42,933 bases of DNA from Candidatus Chisholmbacteria bacterium (GCA_016176555.1 JACOWY010000005.1:1-42933); one strand, 5' to 3'. Positions 31,404 to 38,854 are shown, counted from the stretch's first letter. Program-made: numbers and translations. Notes: generated by a model from the letters alone, not told the origin.

Positions 31404-32170
31404 CTGGAACCTCCTCCATTCGAGCCTGGCAGGGTACCATGGGCTTTAGCCCCATGGAGGAATGCCAGGCAGAACGAACTCCGACAGGCGAAGCCCGAGG
31501 ATACCACGGGCGTTAGCCCGTGGTTGTTCATAATCTCTGAGGCTGGCAACATCAGCGCCGCCCCTGTCAGCTCTGCTATTATAGGAAACCCCTGCCGCGA
31601 CACACCCTGGCTACTCGAAAGTAGCATCACTTCGTCAAGGATAATAATTCGATCCAGTCGCTCGATTGTCTCCAAAAACGCTTTGACATCAGCAAAATTT
31701 CCCCCCACCGTCAAAGACACCGGTACCCCTACTACCTCTTGTTCCCCCAAACTTTGTCGTCCCTCTTCTCCCTCAGGATCAATATCCGTGGCCACCAGAG
31801 TGACATTATTTTGCGCTGCCAGATATTCAAATGTCAAAAGCAATCGATCTGCTGCGGCATCGGCTGGCAGGACATTCTCCACCAAAACTAGCTCTTCCGA
31901 GAGATTCCCGAGCTCACCTTGGAGTACATTCAAGGCCGCAATCTTGGTATCCAACGCCGCATCGACTTTACGTTTATCTTCTATCTCCCGCACCAAAAGC
32001 CCAATCGTAGTCAACGTCGGTCGAATCGCCAAAAGAGAAAAAAAGGTCACCGTCATAAATGACAACAACACAAAAAACGACACTTTTACGATCGGTCGCT
32101 CGTAAATTTTCCGCAAATTCCCGTAGTATTGTCGATAGCGGTAATATTCCCGCCGATAATCAAAGACCAT
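31400..32170 (-). CDS. pilO: PilO-like type IV pilus assembly protein
   Basis: The start is taken as ATG 32170 (MVFDYRREYYRYRQYYG), overlapping pilN by 11 bases. A cytoplasmic basic/Tyr-rich stretch leads to a membrane helix (VSFFVLLSFMTVTFFSLL), a coiled coil (LVREIEDKRKVDAALDTKI) and the PilO ferredoxin-like domain with VTLVATDIDPEGEEG, VGVPVSLTVGGNFADVKAFLETIERLDRIIILD. PilO and PilN form the inner-membrane alignment complex of type IV pili. The last 45 or so residues (from NNHGLTPVVSS) come from palindromic DNA at 31420-31525 and are probably a late addition. Confidence 0.85.
   Translation of the reverse strand: MVFDYRREYYRYRQYYGNLRKIYERPIVKVSFFVLLSFMTVTFFSLLAIRPTLTTIGLLVREIEDKRKVDAALDTKIAALNVLQGELGNLSEELVLVENVLPADAAADRLLLTFEYLAAQNNVTLVATDIDPEGEEGRQSLGEQEVVGVPVSLTVGGNFADVKAFLETIERLDRIIILDEVMLLSSSQGVSRQGFPIIAELTGAALMLPASEIMNNHGLTPVVSSGFACRSSFCLAFLHGAKAHGTLPGSNGGGSR
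31420..31525. repeat. Nested palindromes at the 3' end of pilO
   Basis: Outer arms GCCTGGCA (31424-31431) and TGCCAGGC (31463-31470) enclose an imperfect CCATGGGC/GCCCCATGG hairpin. A second perfect hairpin, ACCACGGGC/GCCCGTGGT with loop GTTA, lies at 31503-31524. Both loops contain TTA flanked by G/C, as in other hairpins of the window. Confidence 0.75.
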
Positions 32171-32768
32171 CGTTTCCTTCCGCCGCTTGTTGTCGCGGTA
32201 CCTCTTGGCTTTGCGCCGTCTTCGCTCCTGACCTTTGCGCCTCAATCTCAAAATCAAGCCCATTGCCCTGGCTCCCGGCGCTACTGATTCGTTTGACCGT
32301 CACCTTGGAGAATCCTTTTTCTGCCCGCATCGTGGAAAGGAGCGTCTGTAAACCCGCTTCAGAAAAAGCTATTCCTTGGAATGTCACCGCCTCGGGGGTA
32401 TAAGTTAAACTGGTATACACGAGATCTATCGGCGTTAACCGCGCCGTCGTGGTCATTAAAGTGGCCATACCTAACTGCTCCGAAGTCAATTCTTTGACTA
32501 AATCAAGCCTCGCTTGTAGCACCCGCACCCTAGACTCTATCGTCGCATAGGAAGCGAGGACATTCTGTTTTGCCGCCATGGCTTCATTAAGATCCGTCAT
32601 TTGCCGATCCAAAGAAAACCGCGCTAAAAATGAGCTAATCACCACGAGCTCCGTGCCGATGACAATGTACCTTCCCACCGTCAACGCCCATTTGAGAAAC
32701 TTGCCTAAAAAGCTTCGCTCAAATTCGTCTTTAGGGAGTAGATTAATGGTCAATGTCTGGGCAGTCAT
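32160..32768 (-). CDS. pilN: PilN-like type IV pilus assembly protein
   Basis: The protein starts TLTINLLPKDEFE, the conserved cytoplasmic INLLP motif by which PilN binds PilM. A membrane helix (about 29-49), a coiled coil (DLNEAMAAKQNVLASYATIESRV) and a PilN ectodomain follow (LTPIDLVYTSLTYTPEAVTFQGIAFSEAGLQTLL). Length 202. The C-terminus is Gln/Ala-rich. AAGGAAT stands 9 bases before the ATG. No pilM is found in the window; the upstream neighbour is rpsT. Confidence 0.85.
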   Translation of the reverse strand: MTAQTLTINLLPKDEFERSFLGKFLKWALTVGRYIVIGTELVVISSFLARFSLDRQMTDLNEAMAAKQNVLASYATIESRVRVLQARLDLVKELTSEQLGMATLMTTTARLTPIDLVYTSLTYTPEAVTFQGIAFSEAGLQTLLSTMRAEKGFSKVTVKRISSAGSQGNGLDFEIEAQRSGAKTAQSQEVPRQQAAEGNDGL

Positions 32769-32878
32769 AGCAAGATATTCCTTTAAAAATCTAAATCAGC
32801 GCTTCCTCGGCCCCGCTTAGCGAGGCGTAGAGATGCACAACCAACCTCTCTCTATTCGAAAAGAGGTCCTTAACTCCC

Positions 32879-32887
32879 AGTATAACA
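32879..32887 (-). promoter_or_regulatory. Extended -10 promoter for the pilN operon
   Basis: TGT plus TATACT (32887-32879 on the minus strand) gives a start near 32872. The leader of about 105 bases contains a small hairpin (ACCTCT/AGAGGT, 32844-32867) and a GC-rich imperfect palindrome (CCTCG..CGAGG, 32804-32824). Confidence 0.5.
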
Positions 32888-32948
32888 AGAGATCCTTATC
32901 AGCGCGATACTAACTGAATTCTAAAAGCAAAAGAGGCAATGCTGATCT

Positions 32949-33272
32949 CTAAGCAATTTTCTTCTTCGCCCGACCCGATTTTGTTTTTTTACTTACAGTT
33001 TTCTTTGCCGCAGCAGTTGACGTGGCCGCCTTGCCCATTTTCCGCGCTGCTTTTATCAATCGAGACTTAAGTCGCGCCGCCGTGTTGGGGTGAAGCACTT
33101 TCTTTTTGGCCGCTCTATCCAGCGTTGCCTGGGCTTTTTTCAAGCTATCCGAAGTTGGTCGCCATCGAGCCTGCTTTACCGCCAGACTCACTTGCTCCCG
33201 AATGCGCCGCTTAAATACCGTTCTCCTGATATCACGTCTTAAAGCTTTTCTCGCTGAAGTAGTTATTGGCAC
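32949..33272 (-). CDS. rpsT: 30S ribosomal protein S20
   Basis: S20 binds 16S rRNA early in small-subunit assembly. The start is taken as GTG 33272, giving VPITTSARKALRRDIRRT, the usual S20 N-terminus (MPxxxSAxKxxR). The conserved core includes KRRIREQVSLAVKQA, and LHPNTAARLKSRLIKAARK is the family's C-terminal helix. The Lys/Ala-rich end (about 85-107) is longer than usual. An ATG at 33308 would put the promoter inside the gene. Leaderless, as TGT-TAAAAT lies 7 bases upstream of the GTG. Transcribed divergently from murJ. Confidence 0.9.
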   Translation of the reverse strand: MPITTSARKALRRDIRRTVFKRRIREQVSLAVKQARWRPTSDSLKKAQATLDRAAKKKVLHPNTAARLKSRLIKAARKMGKAATSTAAAKKTVSKKTKSGRAKKKIA

Positions 33273-33279
33273 GGCGCTA

Positions 33280-33288
33280 ATTTTAACA
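33280..33288 (-). promoter_or_regulatory. Extended -10 promoter of rpsT, leaderless GTG start
   Basis: On the minus strand TGT then TAAAAT (33288-33280) precedes the GTG at 33272 by 7 bases. Confidence 0.6.
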
Positions 33289-33319
33289 AAAACCTCTGGC
33301 AAAAACAATTCTTCTGGGG

Positions 33320-33325
33320 TACACT
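33320..33325 (+). promoter_or_regulatory. -10 box of murJ, leaderless ATG start
   Basis: TACACT (33320-33325) lies 7 bases before the ATG at 33333. It is divergent from the rpsT promoter, about 35 bases away. Confidence 0.55.
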
Positions 33326-33332
33326 AGTCTAA

Positions 33333-35204
33333 ATGGTCAGCCATCTATTACAAGACAGCCGAATACCGTCCCGCTTAGCGGGGCGGATGAACCTGCCTGC
33401 CGGCAGGCAGGGGCGATCTAAAAGGAATGATCCGGCGAAGCCGGAGAATTCAAAGCGGCCCGTCAAACGGGCCAGCCACGTTCGACTGTGGCGTAACAAA
33501 CTGTTTTCTCTACAGAGAGAAAACCCCGGCCTATTAGGCCGGGGAAGTTTATTTCGTAATGGTTCTCGTTTGTTCTCCAGGGAACAAACCAATATTCTTT
33601 CTGCCGCCACGGTCATCACCGGGGCGGTATTTCTCGCGGCCATTGTCGGGGTTATTAGAAACAGGCTTTTAAACGCCTATTTTTATACCCCCGAGTTGTT
33701 GCCCCAACTTGACGCCTATTGGGCTGCCTTCCGTATCCCCGATACCATCTTCCAACTTCTCGTCATTGGCGCTCTCTCTGCTGCCTTTATCCCCGTTTTT
33801 AGCAAATATATTAACGCAGACAAAAATGAGGCGTATCACGTTGCCTCTGCCACCGTCACCGTCATAGTCTTCATTTTTGCCCTGGTCGCTACCCTCATTG
33901 CCATTTTTGCTCATCCCCTTTCCTCTTTCATCACTCACGGATTTTCCCCTAACCAAATCGACACCATGGCCAACCTCACCCGCATCATGATTTTTGCTCA
34001 GGTATTTTTTGCTGTTTCCAACTTCCTCACCGGCATCATTCAAGCCCAAAAACGCTTTCTCGTTCCCGCTCTCGCCCCCATTATGTACAACGTCGGCATC
34101 ATTTTAGGCACCGTGCTGTTGAGCCGCAGCATCGGCATCTATGGTCCAGCAGTTGGTGTCGTCCTCGGCGCCTTTCTCCACTTCGCCGTCCAGTTACCCT
34201 TAAGTCGAGAACTGGGTTTCCGGCTTCATTTCGTCTGGGATCCGTTACACCAAGGGGTCAAGCAAATCGCCCGCCTAATGGGACCCCGAACACTTGCTCT
34301 CTCTATCACCCAACTCGAACTTACCGTCATGGTGTATATCGCTTCCGCGCTCACTGCCGGCAGCCTTACCATTTTTTATCTCGCCCAACAACTCATGAAT
34401 CTCCCTGTTCGCTTAGTCGGTCTGCCCATCGGCCAAGCTTCATTCCCGTTTTTGGCTAAAGAAACTGCCGCCGAGGAAAAAAAAGAATTTACTCAAACCT
34501 TAACCCACTCCCTCCTCCAAATTCTCTACGTTGCCCTCCCTCTAAGTGCCATCCTCATCGTCTTGCGCATTCCTCTCGTTCGTCTTGCCTACGGAGTCAA
34601 AAACTTTCCTTGGGCTGCCACTCTCCTTACTGGTAAAGTTGTCGCCATTCTGGTTCTCTCCACCTTTGCCCAAGCTATTGCCCAAATTCTCGTCCGCGCC
34701 TACTATGCCAGACACGATACCAAAACACCACTCATTATCGGCATCGTCAGCGCGGCCGTTAATATCACCGCTGCCTTCCTCTTTGTCTTCCAGTTTAATC
34801 TGGGCATTATTGGCTTGGCCTTTGCCTTAACGCTCGGCAACATTGTTCATGGCGTCGGCCTATTAGTAGTCATGTATCAAAGACTTGGCAGCATCACCCA
34901 TCGGCAACTTACTGTCCCCATCGCCAAAATGGCCCTTTCCACTTTCCTCACCGGCATTTCGCTTTGGATTCCCCTCCGTCTTTTGGATCAACTTGTCTTC
35001 GACACCACCCGCACCCTCCCTCTGGTTGCCTTAACCGGCACCGTTGCTATCATCGGCACCGGCTTCTATCTGCTCTTTTCAAAACTTTTACGTATTAAAG
35101 AGCTCGATACATTCAAGGAGCTCATTCACCGAGTCGGTAACTGGCGCCACCTGTTAAGTCAATCCCAAGAAACCATCGGTCCCGTCCCCCAATCCCAGGA
35201 GTAA
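33333..35204 (+). CDS. murJ: MurJ lipid II flippase with hairpin-encoded N-terminal insertion
   Basis: MurJ flips lipid II for peptidoglycan synthesis. The MviN/MurJ fold is clear from about residue 85: REQTNILSAATVITGAVFLAAIVGVIRNRLL, PDTIFQLLVIGALSAAFIPVF, RIMIFAQVFFAVSNFLTGIIQAQKRF and GPRTLALSITQLELTVMVYIASAL. The protein has 623 residues, about 75 more than expected. The surplus (residues 10-85, rich in Arg/Pro/Gly) is encoded by a chain of DNA hairpins at 33370-33589 that preserves the frame between MVSHLLQ and the conserved REQTN. The stop is 3 bases before the lepA ATG. Confidence 0.9.
   Translation: MVSHLLQDSRIPSRLAGRMNLPAGRQGRSKRNDPAKPENSKRPVKRASHVRLWRNKLFSLQRENPGLLGRGSLFRNGSRLFSREQTNILSAATVITGAVFLAAIVGVIRNRLLNAYFYTPELLPQLDAYWAAFRIPDTIFQLLVIGALSAAFIPVFSKYINADKNEAYHVASATVTVIVFIFALVATLIAIFAHPLSSFITHGFSPNQIDTMANLTRIMIFAQVFFAVSNFLTGIIQAQKRFLVPALAPIMYNVGIILGTVLLSRSIGIYGPAVGVVLGAFLHFAVQLPLSRELGFRLHFVWDPLHQGVKQIARLMGPRTLALSITQLELTVMVYIASALTAGSLTIFYLAQQLMNLPVRLVGLPIGQASFPFLAKETAAEEKKEFTQTLTHSLLQILYVALPLSAILIVLRIPLVRLAYGVKNFPWAATLLTGKVVAILVLSTFAQAIAQILVRAYYARHDTKTPLIIGIVSAAVNITAAFLFVFQFNLGIIGLAFALTLGNIVHGVGLLVVMYQRLGSITHRQLTVPIAKMALSTFLTGISLWIPLRLLDQLVFDTTRTLPLVALTGTVAIIGTGFYLLFSKLLRIKELDTFKELIHRVGNWRHLLSQSQETIGPVPQSQE
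33370..33589. repeat. Array of seven to eight unlike hairpins in the 5' part of murJ
   Basis: Successive stem-loops: 33370-33382 (CCCGC/GCGGG), 33392-33411 (a 20-bp perfect palindrome), 33431-33445 (TCCGGC/GCCGGA), 33457-33473 (GGCCCGT/ACGGGCC), 33475-33492 (GCCAC/GTGGC), 33503-33524 (GTTTTCTCT/AGAGAAAAC), 33524-33544 (CCCCGGCC/GGCCGGGG) and 33568-33589 (GTTTGTTC/GAACAAAC). Most have loops of 3-6 bases. The arms differ from one another. Some recur elsewhere: the second at 39023-39042 with one mismatch, the seventh at 76-97. Confidence 0.85.
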
Positions 35205-35207
35205 ATT

Positions 35208-37088
35208 ATGGCTGTCCCCATCAGGAACTTTGCCATCATCTCTCACATAGATCATGGCAAGACTACTCTCACCGACCGCCTTTTGGAACTCACTCATAGC
35301 CTTAATTCGCGCCACCGCACCGACCGCCTTCTCGACTCCAACCCCATCGAACGCGAAAGGGGCATCACCATCAAACTCGCCCCCGTCCGCATGATATATC
35401 ATGCGCAAATTCCAAATTTTAAGCACCAAATTCTAAATAAATCTCAAATTAAAAATTCAAATAATCAAAACAGGTTAGGATTTAGAAATTTGGATTTAGG
35501 ATTTGCAGATTCAGAATACATTCTGAATCTGATAGATACTCCCGGTCATGCCGACTTTAGTTATGAAGTCGAACGCACCCTAGCTGCTTGCGAGGGTGCC
35601 ATTTTGCTCGTTGACGCCACTCAAGGCATCCAGGCTCAAACCCTCGCCACCGCCCAACGCGCCCTCGACCACAATCTAGTTCTCATTCCCGTCGTCAATA
35701 AAATCGACGTTGCTTCTGCGGAGCCCGAAAAAGTAGCCGAACAAATGCAGCTCACTCTTGGTTTCACAAAAAAAGAAATCATTCCCATCTCTGCCAAAGT
35801 CGGCACTAACGTTGAGAAGCTCCTCGCCGCCATCGTCGAGAGACTCCCAGGGCCGAAAGGCGAGAGCCGTAAACCACTTCAAAGTCTGGTGTTTAACTCT
35901 CATTTCGACGAGCATCAAGGGGTTATCGTCAGTGTGCGGGTTTTCGAGGGCCTCTGTAAACCAGGGGACACGCTCAAGTTTTTTGCCACCAACACCTCGT
36001 TCCGAGCCCTGGAGGTTGGCGTCCATACCCCGAGCCGCGAATCCAAACCACAATTGTCAGCGGGAGAAGTTGGCTACATTGCCACCGGCCTCAAAGACGT
36101 CAATCTGGCTCGGGTAGGGGATACGATCGTCCACCATCCTTCCGAAACCCAACCCTTGCCCGGCTATCGCGAACCCAAACCTGTTGTCTTTACCGAACTC
36201 TATCCCTTAGATAGCGGCGACTTCCCGAGGCTCAAAGAAGCTCTCGCCAAACTCAAACTCAACGACGCCGCCCTCAAATTCGAAGCCTCGAGTTCCAAAG
36301 CCTTAGGCCACGGTATTCGCGTGGGCTTTTTAGGTCTTCTCCACGCCGAAATTGTTCAGGAACGCCTCGAGCGAGAATACGACCTCGACCTCATTGCTAC
36401 AACCCCCATTGTCAACTACGAAATTACTCTCCAAAGCGGTGAAATAAAACCCATTCGCTCCGCCACCGATTTTCCCTCAGTTGATCAAATCCACACCATT
36501 AAAGAACCGTATGTCACCGCTACCATTTTAAGCCCGGCTACCTACATTGGCAGCCTCCTCTCTCTCGCCCAAAAACACCGGGCCACCTTAACCGACCAAA
36601 AATATCTGGGATCTCAAATCCAATATATCTACGAACTCCCATTAAGCGAGCTTTTGAGTGGCTTTTATGACGAGCTCAAATCCGCTACTTCCGGCTTTGC
36701 CAGCCTCGACTACGACCTCTCAGACTATCAACCAGTCGATGCCACCAAGGTTGATATCATCATCAACCACGAACCAATTCCTCCGCTCTCGACAATAATC
36801 GTCAAAGACCAAGCCGAAGCTGTCGGTCGCCGTCTCGTCGAAAAACTCAAAGATATTCTCCCGCGGCAGCAATTTGAAATCCCCATTCAAGCAGCTATCA
36901 GTGGCAAAATTGTCGCTCGGGCTACCGTCAAGGCCTTCCGTAAAGACGTCACCGCCAAGCTCTATGGCGGCGATCAAACCCGTAAAGACAAACTTCTCAA
37001 AAAACAAAAAAAAGGCAAGAAACGCCTCAAAGCTTTTGGAAAAGTGGCGATACCCCAAGAGGCATTTTTAGCAGTTCTGAAAAGTTAG
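35208..37088 (+). CDS. lepA: Elongation factor 4 (LepA) with an AT-rich insertion
   Basis: LepA is a ribosome-bound translational GTPase. The G motifs are present: SHIDHGKTTLTDRL (G1), RERGITIKLAPVRM (switch I), DTPGHADFSYEVER (G3) and NKIDVASA (G4). The LepA-specific C-terminal domain runs to IPQEAFLAVLKS. Between RMIYHA and YILNLIDTPGH about 40 extra residues, Asn/Lys/Gln/Leu-rich, are encoded by an AT-rich repeat (35397-35515), where LepA normally has a short hairpin loop. CAGGAG precedes the ATG. Two further copies of its 3' end lie downstream. Confidence 0.93.
   Translation: MAVPIRNFAIISHIDHGKTTLTDRLLELTHSLNSRHRTDRLLDSNPIERERGITIKLAPVRMIYHAQIPNFKHQILNKSQIKNSNNQNRLGFRNLDLGFADSEYILNLIDTPGHADFSYEVERTLAACEGAILLVDATQGIQAQTLATAQRALDHNLVLIPVVNKIDVASAEPEKVAEQMQLTLGFTKKEIIPISAKVGTNVEKLLAAIVERLPGPKGESRKPLQSLVFNSHFDEHQGVIVSVRVFEGLCKPGDTLKFFATNTSFRALEVGVHTPSRESKPQLSAGEVGYIATGLKDVNLARVGDTIVHHPSETQPLPGYREPKPVVFTELYPLDSGDFPRLKEALAKLKLNDAALKFEASSSKALGHGIRVGFLGLLHAEIVQERLEREYDLDLIATTPIVNYEITLQSGEIKPIRSATDFPSVDQIHTIKEPYVTATILSPATYIGSLLSLAQKHRATLTDQKYLGSQIQYIYELPLSELLSGFYDELKSATSGFASLDYDLSDYQPVDATKVDIIINHEPIPPLSTIIVKDQAEAVGRRLVEKLKDILPRQQFEIPIQAAISGKIVARATVKAFRKDVTAKLYGGDQTRKDKLLKKQKKGKKRLKAFGKVAIPQEAFLAVLKS
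35397..35515. repeat. AT-rich repeat inserted in frame in the lepA GTPase domain
   Basis: AAATTCCAAATTTTAAGC, AAATTCTAAATAAATC and GGATTTAGAAATTTGG-type units are present, resembling the intergenic repeats at 21247-21456 and 39004-39130. It encodes about 40 residues between switch I and the DTPGH motif. Confidence 0.75.
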
Positions 37089-37191
37089 CATCCTTTACCC
37101 CGTTAGTTTTCCGAATGTGAAGGCGCAGCCGAACAAGTCGAAAAACTTTTACGGGGCTCAGGAGGCTTTTACAGCTGTGTTGCGCAGGTAA
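37089..37191 (+). pseudogene. Displaced copy 1 of the lepA 3' end, split by a hairpin element
   Basis: One base after the lepA stop the sequence reads ATCC, then a 63-base element (37094-37156, TTTACCCCGT..ACGGGG), then CTCAGGAGGC. Without the element the frame reads IPQEAFTAVLRR and stop, a variant of the intact end IPQEAFLAVLKS. Confidence 0.85.
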
Positions 37192-37194
37192 ATT

Positions 37195-37287
37195 AAAAGA
37201 GGTTTACCCCGTTAGAAACATGAAAGCGAACGAAGTGAGCGCTTCAAGTTTTTGTACGGGGCTTTTACCGCTGTTCTCCGCCGCTAA
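37195..37287 (+). pseudogene. Displaced copy 2 of the lepA 3' end, split by a hairpin element
   Basis: AAAGAGG is followed by a 59-base element (37203-37261, TTTACCCCGT..ACGGGG) and CTTTTACCGC. Without the element the frame reads KEAFTAVLRR and stop (37285-37287). Its codons differ from copy 1 at several silent positions, so it is not a very recent duplicate. Confidence 0.85.
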
Positions 37288-37450
37288 AGAGGCTGTTTGG
37301 AAAGTATGTTTTGTGACGAAATTTCAGCAGTTCGTGCGAAGCCAGGAGCGACGACGAAACTGTATCAGGCGAAACGATACAGTGAGGAGGAGCAACGCAG
37401 CTGCAGCCGAACTGATAAATTGTAGTCAAAAGAGGCTTTCCAAGCAGGCT
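37277..37450. repeat. Complex palindromic region between lepA remnants and the GH39 gene
   Basis: No gene is seen here. Outer segments TTTGGAAAG (about 37297) and CTTTCCAA (about 37435) are inverted, as are AGCAGTTCG/CGAACTG and a perfect inner ACTGTATC/GATACAGT (about 37360-37385). The whole could fold into one long branched hairpin of about 150 bases. It may hold a third, more decayed lepA tail (AAGAGGC). Confidence 0.6.
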
Positions 37451-38854
37451 CTAGGGACTAGGCGAAAGCACCAACCGCACCATACTATTCACGGGCATAA
37501 ACACGTCATACCGTAATTCCGCTGCCGTCGTCGCCACCGCAGTTACTTTAGTCTGACCCCTCAAAAATGCTTCAGTCACTTCAAACTGTTGCTCCTGAAG
37601 ATTAGTAAACGTCACCGGCACTGTCTCTGTGTGCTGGGCCCTGGGATCGAAGTTAACCAAGAGTACCTGCACCTCGCCTCCCTTTTCTCCAGCCATTGCC
37701 TTCACCCACGTGCCCTTTCCCGTCAAAGACAAACGATTATCAGGTACCGTATTGAGCCAATTCAAAGCCTGATACCGCGGCTTGGCCACTACCCCTTGAT
37801 TTTCGTGAGTTAAAAGTCCCCACCGTCCCCAAAACTGTTTACCCGAAGGATCAGCCCCGTCTTGCACCTCAAACACAAACCCTCGATCAATCCGGTTGAC
37901 CATTTCCATTGCCACCGCCATCGTGTGCGCTGCCCCATACATGCCGTCATAACCACCGTCATTTTCGCTGTTATGCCCCCATTCAGACACGATAAATTCC
38001 AAGTCCAGTTGCCGTTGGGGAAAAGCTTGAGCCCATGCCCGCGCATCTTCCACATCTTGCCAAAAAACTCCCGGATCCGTGCTGTAGCGATGCCACGAAA
38101 AAAAGTCGAGGCGAATGTTGTTCTGGCTGGTGTATTCCAAAAGTTTGTCAAACCAATTTTTATAAAGCCCGGTCGTTGCTGGCCCCCCAATTTTAAATGG
38201 CTGCACCTTGCTTACACCTTCTGCTCCTGAAACCGCCGCTGCATATAAGGAAATATAGTTTCGGTCCCCATACGTCCGCCAGCCGCCGAAAAGGTCCGGC
38301 TCATTCCACACCTCGTAATACACATTGGGAATGTTCCGGCCCCCTGTGCCACTAAAGTGGCTCACTGTTCGGCTGACGACTACACTCCACTCTGAATAAT
38401 CTTTCGGCGGCGCCACCGTATCACCCGAAGATAAGACCGCCGGCATGTAAGACAAAGACAAAAATGGCGTCGCTCCCGCCGCCAAAATATCGCTCACCAC
38501 CGGGTCCAATCGCGACCAATCAAAAGTCAGTGCCCCGCTCTCATCTCTGCCCACCACTTGATAAAAATCATACACATGATCAATCCGCACATATTCAGGC
38601 TCTAAGGCTCGCATCTGTGGCACCACGTCTTGGAGCATCCGCCTTGCCTCTTCCCCTCCTTGGGCCAGGTTTTTCCACGGAGTCGGCAATGTGCCCAAAA
38701 CTCCTTGGGTATCTACTACGATGTTAGCCGGCACACCCCCCGCCCTAGGAAAAAGTAACTGCACCACGTCAATGTTGAACACCACCACCACTATCGCCAA
38801 GAGGAGCACACCCAAACCAAAAATTTGCCACCATTGTCGCGAGCGAAGTCTCAT
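37451..38854 (-). CDS. Membrane-anchored glycoside hydrolase, GH39-like
   Basis: An N-terminal anchor (about 10-30, IFGLGVLLLAIVVVVFNI) is followed by a TIM-barrel. Motifs fit clan GH-A, family 39-like: EYVRIDHVYDFY, PFLSLSYMP, VYYEVWNEPDLFGGW with the NEP acid/base glutamate, FFSWHRYS, and EFIVSEWGHNSE, where the glutamate in SEWG is the likely nucleophile. A C-terminal beta-domain (about 385-467) ends VLSPSP. GH39 members act on xylosides or iduronides; the substrate here is unknown, but the enzyme would act outside the cell. Confidence 0.75.
   Translation of the reverse strand: MRLRSRQWWQIFGLGVLLLAIVVVVFNIDVVQLLFPRAGGVPANIVVDTQGVLGTLPTPWKNLAQGGEEARRMLQDVVPQMRALEPEYVRIDHVYDFYQVVGRDESGALTFDWSRLDPVVSDILAAGATPFLSLSYMPAVLSSGDTVAPPKDYSEWSVVVSRTVSHFSGTGGRNIPNVYYEVWNEPDLFGGWRTYGDRNYISLYAAAVSGAEGVSKVQPFKIGGPATTGLYKNWFDKLLEYTSQNNIRLDFFSWHRYSTDPGVFWQDVEDARAWAQAFPQRQLDLEFIVSEWGHNSENDGGYDGMYGAAHTMAVAMEMVNRIDRGFVFEVQDGADPSGKQFWGRWGLLTHENQGVVAKPRYQALNWLNTVPDNRLSLTGKGTWVKAMAGEKGGEVQVLLVNFDPRAQHTETVPVTFTNLQEQQFEVTEAFLRGQTKVTAVATTAAELRYDVFMPVNSMVRLVLSPSP

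Noticed and set aside
33370-33589. Possible CRISPR array in the hairpin chain
   Set aside because: No repeated unit of constant sequence with regular spacers; each hairpin differs, and no cas gene is in the window.
37220-37516. 98-residue reading frame after lepA
   Set aside because: It runs through a hairpin element, a lepA remnant and the end of the GH39 gene in a non-coding frame.
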